Positions 11,301 through 20,747 of a stretch of 27,404 bases of DNA are shown here, in pieces; within the stretch, counting starts at the first letter, position 1; the number at the start of each line of letters is the position of its first letter. The position numbers and the translations under genes were made by a program. Below the pieces are notes generated by a model. It had not been told where the DNA came from and ran no database searches. It was given only the letters and a program-made list of their open reading frames with translations. Source of the stretch: Sphacelaria rigidula (taxonomy: Eukaryota > Phaeophyceae > Sphacelariales); the NCBI GenBank assembly GCA_964200075.2, contig CAXNAA020000118.1, forward strand, positions 1-27,404, in the 5' to 3' direction.

Positions 11301-12408
11301 ATCTAATTGCCTTGCGGTTCATGGTCGCGTAGAACAATCCAACATTGTGATCAAAGCGGGTTGACATTGACGTCGTGACGTTGAGGTCGTATACAATCAT
11401 CTGTACCCAGTCCCGCCAATCCCCTCGAATCCCCCCCGCAGTATACAATCATTTGTACCCAGTCCCGCCAATCCTTACGCTGACCTGGTGGTTTTTCTCC
11501 TCATTCTCTCAGGTATCAGGTCGGGCCCCGCTCGTGCGTCGGAGCTTAGTATTACTTTACCCAGTCTGGGTGAAGGTGGAGGACATGGTGCGCTTCCAAA
11601 CAAACAACGCGTGCGCAGCCCCGGGAACAATAACGAGGTTTCCAGGACAGGTAATATTTCAGTTGGAAACAAGAGGCCGCGCTCGCCACGCGACCATCAT
11701 CCAGGCAATGACTCGACGGCAGCGCAGGACAGCAACGACCGGGATGGAAAGGATCCAACGGATCCTGCACCTGCCAAGTCAGCACCGAGCAAAAGATCAC
11801 GCTCGCCACGGTCACCGCGCGAACATCACACAGAACATGGCTCAACGGACGACAAAAGTACTTGCCCTCAGGGTGGTGGAAATTCAACGCCCTCAGTGCC
11901 TCCTGGCACGGTGCCGAGCATAAGACTGCACTCGCCGCGCTCACCACGCGAACGCCATCCACACGATGATTCAGGGTCCACACCGGGCATCGGTAACAAT
12001 GATGCGAACGGCCCGCCGCCTCTGGAGCCTGCGAAGACTACGCTCAACGAACGCCCTGAGTGGACAGAAGGGGGTCGCTACCAGGTGGTATTGGGGGAGT
12101 CGTTTGAACGGCCGGTCAGCCACAACAGGAATGGCGCGAGTGAGGGTAATTCGGAGGTCGGGCACTACGTACACTTGAAGTATGACTTCGTGCCCGGGCG
12201 AACGGACGTTGACGCTACTGCAATGCTCAGACAACGGCCATTGGGGGATACTGAGGCTGACAAAGGTGCTCGAGCTGGTGCGGGTAATGCAGGTGCCCAA
12301 GCTGGTGGAGGGAGGGGAGGGCAACGATGGGCAACAGAGATCGAGTATGGGAGTAAGCATACCGGAAGTCCACGCCCTGTTCGGTTCGGTGGGCACGCCG
12401 ATAGGTGA
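8301..12408 (+). CDS. Multi-exon gene, ~821-residue hypothetical protein with RSPR-repeat tail
   Basis: The model joins exons 8301-8531, 8726-8892, 9547-9922 (or 9937), 10178-10466, 10570-10703, 10911-10962 (least certain), 11039-11359 and 11513-12408. Introns are GT-AG and phases agree at every junction, giving 2,466 nt with one terminal stop. The start sits in the context GTAGCCATGG (MDGRKSNAAS). Residues 1-77 are Ser/Thr/Pro-rich. About 78-520 are mostly helical-looking and Ala/Leu-rich, for example VKELLLDSRNKYLEVARSL and DVSKLLQCLSKEDKGPTAAY, perhaps an alpha-helical repeat fold. About 525-821 is low complexity, with RSPR motifs and Gly-rich runs near the end. The acceptor at 11038 has a fine CTAAC branch-like site and pyrimidine tract. 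I do not recognise the family. RSPR motifs occur in nuclear RNA-binding proteins, but that is too thin for a function. A UTR intron may precede 8268. Confidence 0.6.
11389..11474. repeat. 34-bp direct repeat inside an intron
   Basis: GTATACAATCATCTGTACCC with its continuation to 11422 recurs at 11441-11474 with a single base difference (C/T at the 13th base). The period is 52 bases. Both copies lie in the predicted intron 11360-11512, between the stop-containing read-through and the pyrimidine-rich acceptor at 11512. It is a recent local duplication. Confidence 0.85.
11671..12048 (+). repeat. Coding tandem repeats, ~40 residues each, RSPR motif
   Basis: Within the last exon of the 8301-12408 gene, three units start at about 11671, 11791 and 11920 with KRPRSPRDHHPGNDS, KRSRSPRSPREHHTEHGS and IRLHSPRSPRERHPHDDS. 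Each continues with a Ser/Pro/Asp/Asn-rich spacer of about 25 residues. The DNA spacing is 120 and 129 bases. The His and Arg-Ser-Pro-Arg positions are kept while the spacers have diverged, as expected for an intrinsically disordered tail evolving by unit duplication. Confidence 0.7.
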
Positions 12409-13407
12409 TGGATAGCATATGACTTTCGTACGCCCAACAGTGATGTGTTTGTGTCGAGGCCATAGCTACTTTGTTTCGTCGTTGTCACTCGGCCGTCACT
12501 GGGTTTCTCTGAATGATCTTCCGTGCGCACGTCTTGCGAAGGCGGAGTTACAAATAGCACTTTCGCTGGCTATGGACTTCGTACACTCAAGTCGTTAGCT
12601 CCCGCGGATGGCATTGCTAGATTCATACGCTTACGGAGCTTGATATATCGATGACTGCATTCCGATGATGACCGCTTTTGTTCATTGTCTGCTCCCTCGC
12701 ATTAACTCCATCCCTAAACCGTGTTCGCTCGGTGCTATTCTTCGTCACAGGGCTCCAGATCTAGAGTGCGTGCTTGTGTTCGACGGTAATATGTTCGTGA
12801 TGGACCGGGTGTCTGTCATAGGGGTGAGAGGACAGCATGTTGACAACGGAAAGAACAAACGACGTCCTCGTGGATGTTGGAGAAAACCCATGCGTTCGCA
12901 ATACCCGTATATGATCATGGTCACCGGTTTTACGGACGTTGAATCGTCTCATCAGGAGTGCACGAGCTAGAACGGCGAGCACATGTGAACTAAACTACTC
13001 ATTGTGTAACGCTATTGTTTGTAAGCGCTTGTCAATTGCTTCCCCTGCCCGAACCAGAAGACTGCAGAAAAGAAAGGTCACGACGCCGTTGCATGACGAC
13101 TAGCATGCTGATACTATTCATATTAGCACTCGCCGAAGTTGAATACGATACACATCTGGACGAGCCATCCTCTATTCGAAAATATTTATTGATTGTACTT
13201 GCAACCGAAATGACTAAACTTTGGAATCATATGGTGGTGGATGTCGGGTCGGGCACGTCGCTAAGTGTAGACAAACTAGTTGGAGCTATGAGTGTTCAAG
13301 TACCGAGTCGGCTTGGGTAGTGCAACACCATTTCCCGGCTTATTTGGAGCCGTGCTGGGTGTCATGGTCTCTAACGTTGCCATAATGTACATCTATCTCC
13401 TTTCTTC
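12409..13407. other. Intergenic stretch, nothing recognised
   Basis: This is the gap between the RSPR-tail gene and the Lys-rich gene. It would hold the 3' UTR of the first and the promoter of the second. Two 101-codon plus-strand frames (12665-12970 and 13015-13320) show no domain and no strong splice sites. A pyrimidine-rich CTCCTTTCTTC run ends just before 13408. Confidence 0.45.
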
Positions 13408-14151
13408 ATGCATGCCCAGAATATGAAACACGTGCAAGACGTTTCAGCATCACCTGGTACTGGTAGCATCTCCTTAGAAGGTGCAGTGAAAAATAAGCCG
13501 AAGAAGAAGGAACATATAGGAGAGAAAGCGGAGAAGAGGAGATCAAAGGACAAAACGAACGTATCCAAGGGGAGTGGTGCCAGGGGCAGCAGCAGCAACA
13601 ACTCCAAAAAGGATGGTGGAAAACCCAACGAACGAAGTAAAAACGCCAAGAAGTCGTCACAGGTGAGCAGCAGCAGACGACCTGGGTCTTGACTTTCACG
13701 GAAGATGAACCAGGAAAAGACACGCGTCGAGGGTTAGACAAGAAGTGAGCAAATAGAGAATCCATCTGCACAGACTTGACGCATGAAGTGGTGTATTAGA
13801 AAAGATTGTAGCGTGGAATCCCGAAATTCTCACGTATGTGTTTATTCTGCCTCTGCTCGTTGTATTTCGGCCCCTGTATCTGCTCATTCGCGGTTGTGGG
13901 TTGTGCCGCAGACTGCTGAGAATGGGAGCGCAACAACACATCTACCGCCCACAGAAGGAAGCAACCCAACGATGAAAATTGCGGTGGCACCAGCAAACAT
14001 GCTGTCGAAGTCCATCGCCAACACCACGACCAGCAACGCCGGCGACAAGTTGCAATTGCAAGCGACTGAATCGGTATCAGACAAGCAGAAAAGGCTGGAC
14101 GACGAAAAAAGGAGCGCGCCCGAGAAACAGCGGGCACAAACCCCGCGTTAA
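13408..14151 (+). CDS. Small Lys-rich low-complexity protein, two exons
   Basis: Exon 1, 13408-13662, begins MHAQNMKHVQDV and becomes strongly Lys/Ser/Asn/Gly-rich (KNKPKKKEHIGEKAEKRRSK, GSSSNNSKKDGGKPNERSK). It ends CAG just before the donor GTGAGC. Exon 2, 13912-14151, follows an acceptor TTGTGCCGCAG and encodes a Thr/Ala/Asn/Gln-rich chain ending in KQRAQTPR and TAA. Both exons join in phase 0, giving 164 residues. There is no hydrophobic segment or known domain. Charge and composition suggest a disordered nuclear or nucleolar protein, but this is inference. An acceptor-like CATGCCCAG at 13412-13420 means exon 1 could be internal, with the real start further upstream. A chance model is unlikely because composition is similar across a phase-matched intron. 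Confidence 0.5.
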
Positions 14152-16150
14152 TTATGCTGTGCTGTAGTTGCACCACCATCAGCCCCAACCAGTAGCAAAG
14201 GCGACAAAGATTATAGCGGCGACTGCGCACAGACAAGGTGGAAGGCAGCAGCGGAGGATCAAAAATGGTTCAGAGCCATTGTCAGTCTACTCCACCGTCT
14301 CATGGGTCAGCGATAAACGACATCTAAGCCAGGTTCCTTTCGTGAGGAACGGAGCGTCAAGTTTCTATCCGGCATGTTTCGATTGCCGTCCCCTGCGCGA
14401 AGCGGCAAACTTCGTCAAGACTTATCTTGTCAACTAGTACCGTCAGATCATAGACACGTCATACGCAACATGGCACACATAGTTCCTGTGCAAGGTACTG
14501 GGGTGTGTGTGCATGCAGTGGAACATGGGATATCTCGTAATATCAGCACCCTCAGCTTGGTGCTCTTACGCCTTGCTACACGGATCCCCAGAGGTTCGCC
14601 TTCGCGCAAATGTTGCACACATCAACCACTCAATGGCTGGGACAGAAATCTACCCGTACCCGCCTACCTTGCGTCTCTGTGCTCAACAAGCGTCCGAGAA
14701 AACTCTGCCAATTTCCACGTGGGGTGTTGTTGGTGATGGTTCACCACGAACGAGAGCATCACCTCTTTTTACACCCCCAGCGTTTACCAAAGCTGTTCAA
14801 GGCATGGATACTCTATACCGGTCAGTGCGAGACAGATGATCACAAGGTTTTCGTGAGATTGAGAGTGTAGTTTCTGATCGAATGAACGTTTATTAGGAAC
14901 GCGTTTTTGTGTGTTTCCATCAATGAATGAAACACTGACGAATGGTATAGGGAACGGTACGGTTTGTTGAACTTACACCAAAAATAAGGGGAATGAGCAT
15001 ATCAACCAACGAAACATTCCTGTCATTATTGCGTCGCTATACAAGTACGTGATGGCTTATTACCTGTTGTACATAATGCTGTGTATTCTAAAAAGTTCTC
15101 CCGTTGACACGTTGTATGCAAGTCAAGGGTTTGGACTCTTGCGATCCGAAATATTCGTGTATCGGCTTTGGATAATACATCCAACGACTAATTCTTGGAG
15201 TGAACTCTCCGACCGCCAGGTTTGCAGATCCATCAGAGGTTACCACTTGGTAGGATGGAAATTGACTCACTTGGTTTTGGTGTGGACACCAAAATCCGGA
15301 TCTTCAATGATGGCTGTGCTGCTAACCCGGCGCAGAATGCGTTGTTGCCTAGGAAACATTTTGTACCCCCCTTGCCCGCAGGTTCTCGGTATGCCTTCGT
15401 TGGGGGTAGTGTTAGAGTTATTTGAAATAATATATTTCAGAGAAATTTCTTCATTCTACCGAGCGGTGAGCTAATCGCTGCAAATCGGGGCACGCACTTT
15501 TCAAGATGATGCCGATTTCACAAACGGCTGAAATGCTCACGCTCTATCAGAAGCTAGGATCTCAATATCACTAAAACCTTGTTTAGTGCTCCCTCCCGAA
15601 AGGGTATGCGTCGAAATCTTTCAACGGTATCGCCAATGATTGTTTACCGTATTGTCTCACCAATTAGAAGTGAAGAGAAGGGGTTGAGTTTTCTTTCGTG
15701 AGGCAATCAAGCCTCAAGCTGCCATACTTGATAAAAATGGCGCTATAACCACCAGTGGTCGAATGAGAGGCGAAGCAACGAGCATAGCAGCGACCTAAAC
15801 GGTTGCTTTGCATCAGCCAGAGAGGTCTCGGACTGGTGGTGTAACACGTCACCCATGCGATGGAACGTGGGCGAAACAATAGTCACATAAGCACCATGTC
15901 CGTCTGCTGACGTAGCGTGCTGTACTTTGGGTGAACTTCTGCGTCGTATCACGGGTCTGCAATCCTTTCGTGCAACTTGATGCAATCGTTGTCGTTGTTG
16001 CATGTAAATGTCCTCATTCATGCGCTCTACCTTTCATCAATTTTCGCCCATTACATTTTATGATGAAACATGGAGTAAAGGGGATGAAAAATGTGGAAAT
16101 AATGAAAAAATAGAACCCGTTAATAGGGGCCCTACGCAGTTCAAAACAAC
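14152..16150. other. Gene-poor stretch upstream of the foldback element
   Basis: Overlapping plus-strand frames of 110-141 codons occur at 14374-14736, 14507-14839 and 15049-15474, but they compete with each other and none has a recognisable domain. The one at 14507 continues through plausible protein-like sequence yet lacks a convincing splice context. The 20-base sequence described separately lies at 14847-14866. The stretch is probably degenerate repeat DNA. Confidence 0.4.
14847..14866 (+). repeat. 20-base repeat, left copy
   Basis: GTTTTCGTGAGATTGAGAGT occurs here on the plus strand and as its exact reverse complement at 17806-17825. A third, diverged direct copy (TTTCGTGAGATCGAGAGTAG) starts near 17540. 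The two exact copies face each other across 2.98 kb. Confidence 0.75.
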
Positions 16151-16372
16151 GGATCCTGAAAAATGAGGTTGAACTTTCAAATGGAACTGAAGTCACCTTC
16201 CAAAATGTCACCTATTACTTGGAACAGTGTTTCAAAAGTATCCAAATGAGGAGTTTATTTGTCTGTTGAAACTTACTTCCCCGCGCTTGTCGCCTTGTCG
16301 CGCATTGTTGCTCCGGTGTATTTATCTCCTTTAGCACATTTGAAACGACTCTCATCAGGCGAGGAGAGCCGC
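16151..16372 (+). repeat. Foldback element, left inverted arm
   Basis: The outer 26 bases after the first G (16152-16177, beginning GATCCTGAAAAATGAGGTTG) match exactly the reverse complement of 16837-16862. Homology then continues with mismatches: CTTCCAAAATGTCAC against CTTCCACAATGGCAC, TTGTCTGTTGAAACTT in both, TGTTGCTCCGGTGT in both, and GCACATTTGAAACGACTC against GCACATTCGAAACGGCTC. It fades at about 16372. No similarity is visible outside 16151. Confidence 0.85.
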
Positions 16373-16646
16373 TGTGCATTGGATACCATCATCTTGGAGG
16401 ACAATGATACCGCGTTTTTTTTTACTCCTGGGGAGATTCGCGAGGGGCAAGGGTTTTCCCACCTACTATGAAATTTCCCATTTTTACACCTGTTATATGT
16501 TTCCAGCAACGGGAACTCTTGTTCGAAACACCGACGACGGTACATTACTTCTCATGAAATTATTCTCTCTTTCATCATTCCGAGGATTTTTGAACAAAAC
16601 TCCGGAACGATTTTTGATGAAACTCATAGGAAGCAGACGAAAGCAT

Positions 16647-16866
16647 CCTCCTCTCACGTGGTGGGAGCCGTTTCGAATGTGCGAAGACGATACATATGGC
16701 TTTAGACACCGGAGCAACAGTGCACGACAAGGCAAGCTAGGGGAAGTTTCAACAGACAAAAAAAACTCTCGGTTGTTTTTGCAAAATTGTCTCAGGTAAA
16801 ATGTGCCATTGTGGAAGACGACTCCAACCGCATTTCAAAGTTCAACCTCATTTTTCAGGATCAGGT
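16647..16866 (-). repeat. Foldback element, right inverted arm
   Basis: This is the reverse-complement partner of 16151-16372. The outer end carries the exact 26-base match at 16837-16862. Just beyond it is a small extra palindrome, TTCAGGA-TCAGG-TCCTGAA (16854-16872). The inner end fades near CCTCCTCTCACGTGG at 16647. Confidence 0.85.
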
Positions 16867-18476
16867 CCTGAAATCTGTTGTTGTGCTAGACTTTTTTTTT
16901 TGTCCGGATAGACTCGCTACCACCTCATCATCCGGACGAATCGCGCTTCACCCAGTCATACACTTCCTCAACGGTGTAGCAGTACTCGTGCCACGTAAGT
17001 TGCATGCACACTGCAGTAATATTCGTCCGTTTCAACCTTGCCAAATAGAATACAACAGCAGGTCGACGCGGGCGAGAAGAAACGTACGCCATATTTTTTT
17101 CGTGTACATACGGCGAAAATGCCGCATATGTTTTACAGCAGCGGCAGCCTGCGGAGAAAAAATTTGCGTCTAACATTTTTTCGTTGCGGTAAGCCGCAAC
17201 AGACACGTCCGCGGGAGTTGTACTATTCCGGATTCCCCATCAAATTGTTGCGGGGCCACTGCAGCGCAACTTGACACAACTCTCTGAATCGCCGGTTCAG
17301 GATATGGCATAGTTATTTTTAATAGCAGGCTTTCAGTGAACGGTTTCGCTTCTCGTACAGGATGCGGAGAGTCAGGCTGACATGCAACGGGTGCGTGAGT
17401 TCACAACCACAAACAACCCGATTCACGCCTCAAGTACATATACTTTTGTTTCTGCAATGAAATCCTAGTCACCGAGCAACGTCCCTTCCATAACTAGGGG
17501 ACTGCTATGAAACACGTGCCAGTTCCAACTCAGTCGTGATTTCGTGAGATCGAGAGTAGAAGATACGATTTGAGGTGAAATGCGCTTAATTAGTGAATGA
17601 ACCGTTTCAGTTCCGAAATGACCCTCCACGGCGCCCGATATTCGTCTTGTAGTAGCTTGCCACTGAGGCTCTTGATATCCCTGAGTAGGATATCGACGTG
17701 TAGCCGTAAGCACACGGTAGTGATGGGAGCAAAGAAAAGCACATACGGAATGAAAAATTGGCTAAGTTAAAGCGAATAATCAAAGCCCCTCTCAATCCGC
17801 GCTCTACTCTCAATCTCACGAAAACGTTGTTAGTCGTGAGCAACAATATAACGACTACTCTCCTCCTTTTATTATTTGCTACGAATACTATTTGGCTTAA
17901 TGCTGCCACCACACCATCACATGGCAGAGTGCCGGTTGCACGAATCTCACACTGGGGCACGAATATATGTATGCCCATGTCTATGCTATGCCTTGAAGTG
18001 TGAGTGCTCTAGTGAGTGCGCAAATCGATCTCCGTAGGCCTCTTCTACGCCATATCTGCCCAGAACCACACACACAACTCCAAGAGGAAAATCATCTCTG
18101 CTTGCTTTCGCAAACATGAACAAGGGGCCAGCAGCGTAGTACTTTCCACCAAAGGATAACGGGAAAGATTCAGAATGATCACCAGCTCTCAGCCAGCTGT
18201 TTGCCACCAAAGCCGGCCACTCTATGTGTTTATATATGCTACATGAAAATTCTATCTCTGATAAGCAGGCAGACTCGGGGAGCACCTATGCACCCGCTAG
18301 TGCTCACGCATATTGCTGCCTACCTGCGCGTACTTTCTTGTCCATACAAAAGTTACATTTTCAACCTGAAGGCTTGGCCATTTGCCAATGGAGATCGCGT
18401 AACGTTGTCATGTTTCGATCTTCCCGATACTGCCTACAGCTCTAGCGGAGTTGACATTGCCGCCCCTTGAACTATC
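16867..18476. other. Gene-poor stretch downstream of the foldback element
   Basis: No supported gene. Contents seen: a short perfect hairpin GTTGCGG-TAAG-CCGCAAC at 17183-17200; a diverged copy of the 20-base repeat near 17540-17560 in direct orientation; and its exact inverted copy at 17806-17825, so that 17540-17825 by itself forms a small inverted-repeat pair. Open frames are short and without recognisable domains. Confidence 0.45.
17806..17825 (-). repeat. 20-base repeat, right copy (inverted)
   Basis: ACTCTCAATCTCACGAAAAC is the exact reverse complement of 14847-14866. Flanking bases match only slightly further: reading on the minus strand it continues AGAG where the left copy has GTAG. 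It could be the terminus of a ~3-kb element, or simply another copy of a short dispersed repeat. Confidence 0.75.
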
Positions 18477-19630
18477 ATGTCCGACGGAGAAGGTAAGTGA
18501 GAAAGCGCACGCAACGAAGATGTGAAGTCGTGGCTGGATGTGTTCATCATTACTCCCAATAAACACCATGTACAACTCCACCCGCATGCCACAGTACAGT
18601 ACAGCGATAGTAGGGTGTGCACGGCGATACGGGAAAACGCGAGGGCAACCGGGCGGTACTGTAGTGTACGACGACGATGCTTTGCTGCTTGCTGGCCGCG
18701 TGGACAAGGTGAGTTACCTCTGCTATTTTTGCTGCGACGTAGTGGAGTATTTCCCACGAGGTGAGTGAGCTGTCTGCACTTTCTCTGTTCAGTCTGTTTA
18801 CGGTTTCTTCTGTTGCTAACAGTGAACCGTGTAGGTAGCACATGCGGCCCCGCTATTGTGCCGGCGGGTAGTGAAAGCCGCTTGCGGCCAAACTCTTGAA
18901 CCTTGCAACCACTTGTCCCTTTGCGAAGCAATATACGAAGTGGTAGTTTTTGTGTTCACAATGAGTGCGAGGTCGAGTGAAATGAGGTTTTCTCCCTCTG
19001 GGGGCTATAGCTCATTTCTGGGGATAGGCCCTTCTGTACCGGCACTTATGATTTGCCAGGGTGTCGTGACCATTGCAGGCGATTTTCACACCCCTTGTAC
19101 AACTCCTCAAAAGGGAAATTGAGGCCCTTGCTGCGCATGTTTTGTGGCTTCTGGCTTCTACAGAGAGTAGCCACCCCTGGCATACTTCGCAAACGTCGCA
19201 AGCCGGCAGTACTGTACCATATCAAGTTGCAACCGAAAGGCTTTCGCCTGATACCATTGCCGACACTTTACATGAAATAATGCAGACATACATGACGAAA
19301 CTGCTCTTGACAATTCTAGCGAAAGCATCGTTAGACTTCCCGCCCGCTTGCCCCTCTCACAGCATAAGGGGTGGGTACAAGGGTGGTGAAATGAATGAGG
19401 GTTCCAAGGATCGGACGAATGAAACATTCGCCTGGAAATTACTTGATTTTAGTGTAATTGATTCGTACGTTACCAATCAATCCTTAGGCTTTGCTTTCAG
19501 TGTTGCAACCCAGGAACGCGCAGCGCAGGCATGTGGAATGGTGCAAAATATGCGTCAAAACCTTCTTGACAAGCGGTCAACTTTTTTCTCTTGTCGAGCA
19601 ATCAGGTCTGAACAATCGTGGATTTGGTGA
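18477..19630 (+). CDS. Four-exon hypothetical protein, ~259 residues
   Basis: The model is 18477-18492 (ATGTCCGACGGAGAAG, then donor GTAAGT), 18605-18708, 18835-18942 and 19079-19630. All introns are GT-AG and phases agree, giving 780 nt with a terminal TGA. The protein starts MSDGE and continues with GTVVYDDDALLLAGRVDK and LCRRVVKAACGQTLEPCNHL. Exon 4 has an amphipathic-looking stretch (FTPLVQLLKREIEALAAHVL) and a second one (IADTLHEIMQTYMTKLLL), so the core looks alpha-helical. The last ~60 codons, after about 19360, look less protein-like, so the true end may be a donor or another exon upstream of the printed stop. The donor GTGAGT at 18709 is strong. I do not recognise the family. A helical tethering or complex subunit would fit the appearance, but there is no motif to support it. 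Confidence 0.5.
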
Positions 19631-20747
19631 TTCGAACCGGCGATGATTCGTTCGTACCGTGGGGGGTTCGAATTACAGTTTCCTGTGGAGCGGGATGATG
19701 AAATCATGGTTGAACTTGTGGGAGAAGCTGGCATGCGTGTGTGTAAAAATTTGCATTGCACTATTTGCCGTTTACCCTGTTCAATGAAAACTGGCTTTTC
19801 AAGGGAAAACGGGACGGGGCGGGGATTCCCGTCTCGCATTGCCCCGTTGTCCCGGAGTTTGTGTGCTCTACCAACCCCAAAATATGTACGCTGAGGCCAT
19901 AATTTTGTGCAAGCGATGCCTTGCGCATGATCAAACAAGGAACATAGCAGACTGGATTCTTTTTTGCAAGTTACATGGCTCAAACTGTGGATAGATCCGA
20001 ATTTACCACGATGTCTCTTCAATTTCCCGTGAGATTGGACAAGATTTCCAGGCCCGATAAGGATGTCCTGTGGCGACGAAACCGGACGTTCCGTAAAATA
20101 TGACGGGAAACGGCCTCTAGCTTTCCGTGAAGACGGGGCGAGAACGGCAAAAACGAGGACGGGGTTGGGACGGGACGGAGACTGTCCCCTTCCCCGATAT
20201 GAAACGACGGAACGGCACGAACAGTCCTGTCGTTTTCCCGTAGATTGCCTTGCTATTCCAGGCTTGCTGCAGCAGTCGTATGGCACAATGGTACAGAAGA
20301 GGAACCAGGCCACCGTAGGAAGATAGAAACTGTCGAAAGCAACCGGTACATCACTTTGTCGTAGTATAAACACTGTAACCGCGGCATCAGTCTCCATCTC
20401 CCGTGCAGGGCACAGATTCAACAGATAATCAAGCAGCGGGCACTGTTGCACTTACAAGGTATTTTCGTATGACTTTCTACGGGAAAACGGCAATGTCTTT
20501 CTCTACGCACAAATTCCACGTTTTTTTTTCACCTACGGAATGATGAGACACACCCACCCCCACCGTGCCACCGGTGGGTGGACGTGAGGTCAAGCTTTCC
20601 CCCCCGAGCGAGGAAGACGATGTCCGTGGTTACCTCGGGTGCTCCTCTGCGGCACCTCCTTCTTGCTCTGCATTGTTCTCCTTTCTTTATGCCTGTATCT
20701 CAGTATTGCTAATCTGTCGTTACGTGGTTCTCCCTGTCGTTCTCCAC
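19631..20747. other. Motif-rich spacer with long minus-strand open frame
   Basis: The stretch 19800-20490 repeats the short motif ACGGGA or its complement TCCCGT many times (for example 19806-19834, 20033, 20103, 20156-20200, 20237, 20478). On the minus strand 20451 to 19555 is free of stops for 298 codons; the first ATG in it is at 20397. The translation is Cys/Ser/Arg-rich without a recognisable domain and runs into the 3' end of the 18477 gene, so I do not call it a gene. A palindrome CCACCGGTGG lies near 20570. The 5' UTR and promoter of the CSN2 gene must lie at the right end. Confidence 0.45.

Larger units (their letters stand above)
16151..16866. mobile_element. Probable foldback or MITE-like element
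   Basis: Two arms of about 220 bases in inverted orientation are separated by a ~274-base centre (16373-16646) that shows no clear symmetry. Similarity starts abruptly at both outer ends, as expected for a transposable element with long terminal inverted repeats. I found no transposase frame inside and no clear target-site duplication, so it would be non-autonomous and old. A simple local inverted duplication remains possible. Each arm contains a short frame that starts MSVET when read inward; these are consequences of the repeat and are not called genes. Confidence 0.5.

Noticed and set aside
15049-15474. 141-codon plus-strand frame
   Set aside because: It competes with another open frame (15222-15425), lacks an identifiable domain and has no supporting splice sites.
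16259-16759. Two facing frames beginning MSVET as a duplicated gene pair
   Set aside because: They lie in the two arms of the foldback element and follow from the inverted repeat; the similarity is at the DNA level and extends outside the frames.
19636-19680. tRNA-like GGTTCGAAT sequences
   Set aside because: Two TTCGAA segments resemble a T-loop, but no matching T stem, acceptor stem or anticodon arm could be built on either strand.
19555-20451. 298-codon stop-free frame on the minus strand as a gene
   Set aside because: The stretch opens without an ATG (first ATG at 20397). The translation is Cys/Ser/Arg-rich with no domain, it runs into the 3' end of the plus-strand gene, and the region has a biased motif content that could reduce stop codons.
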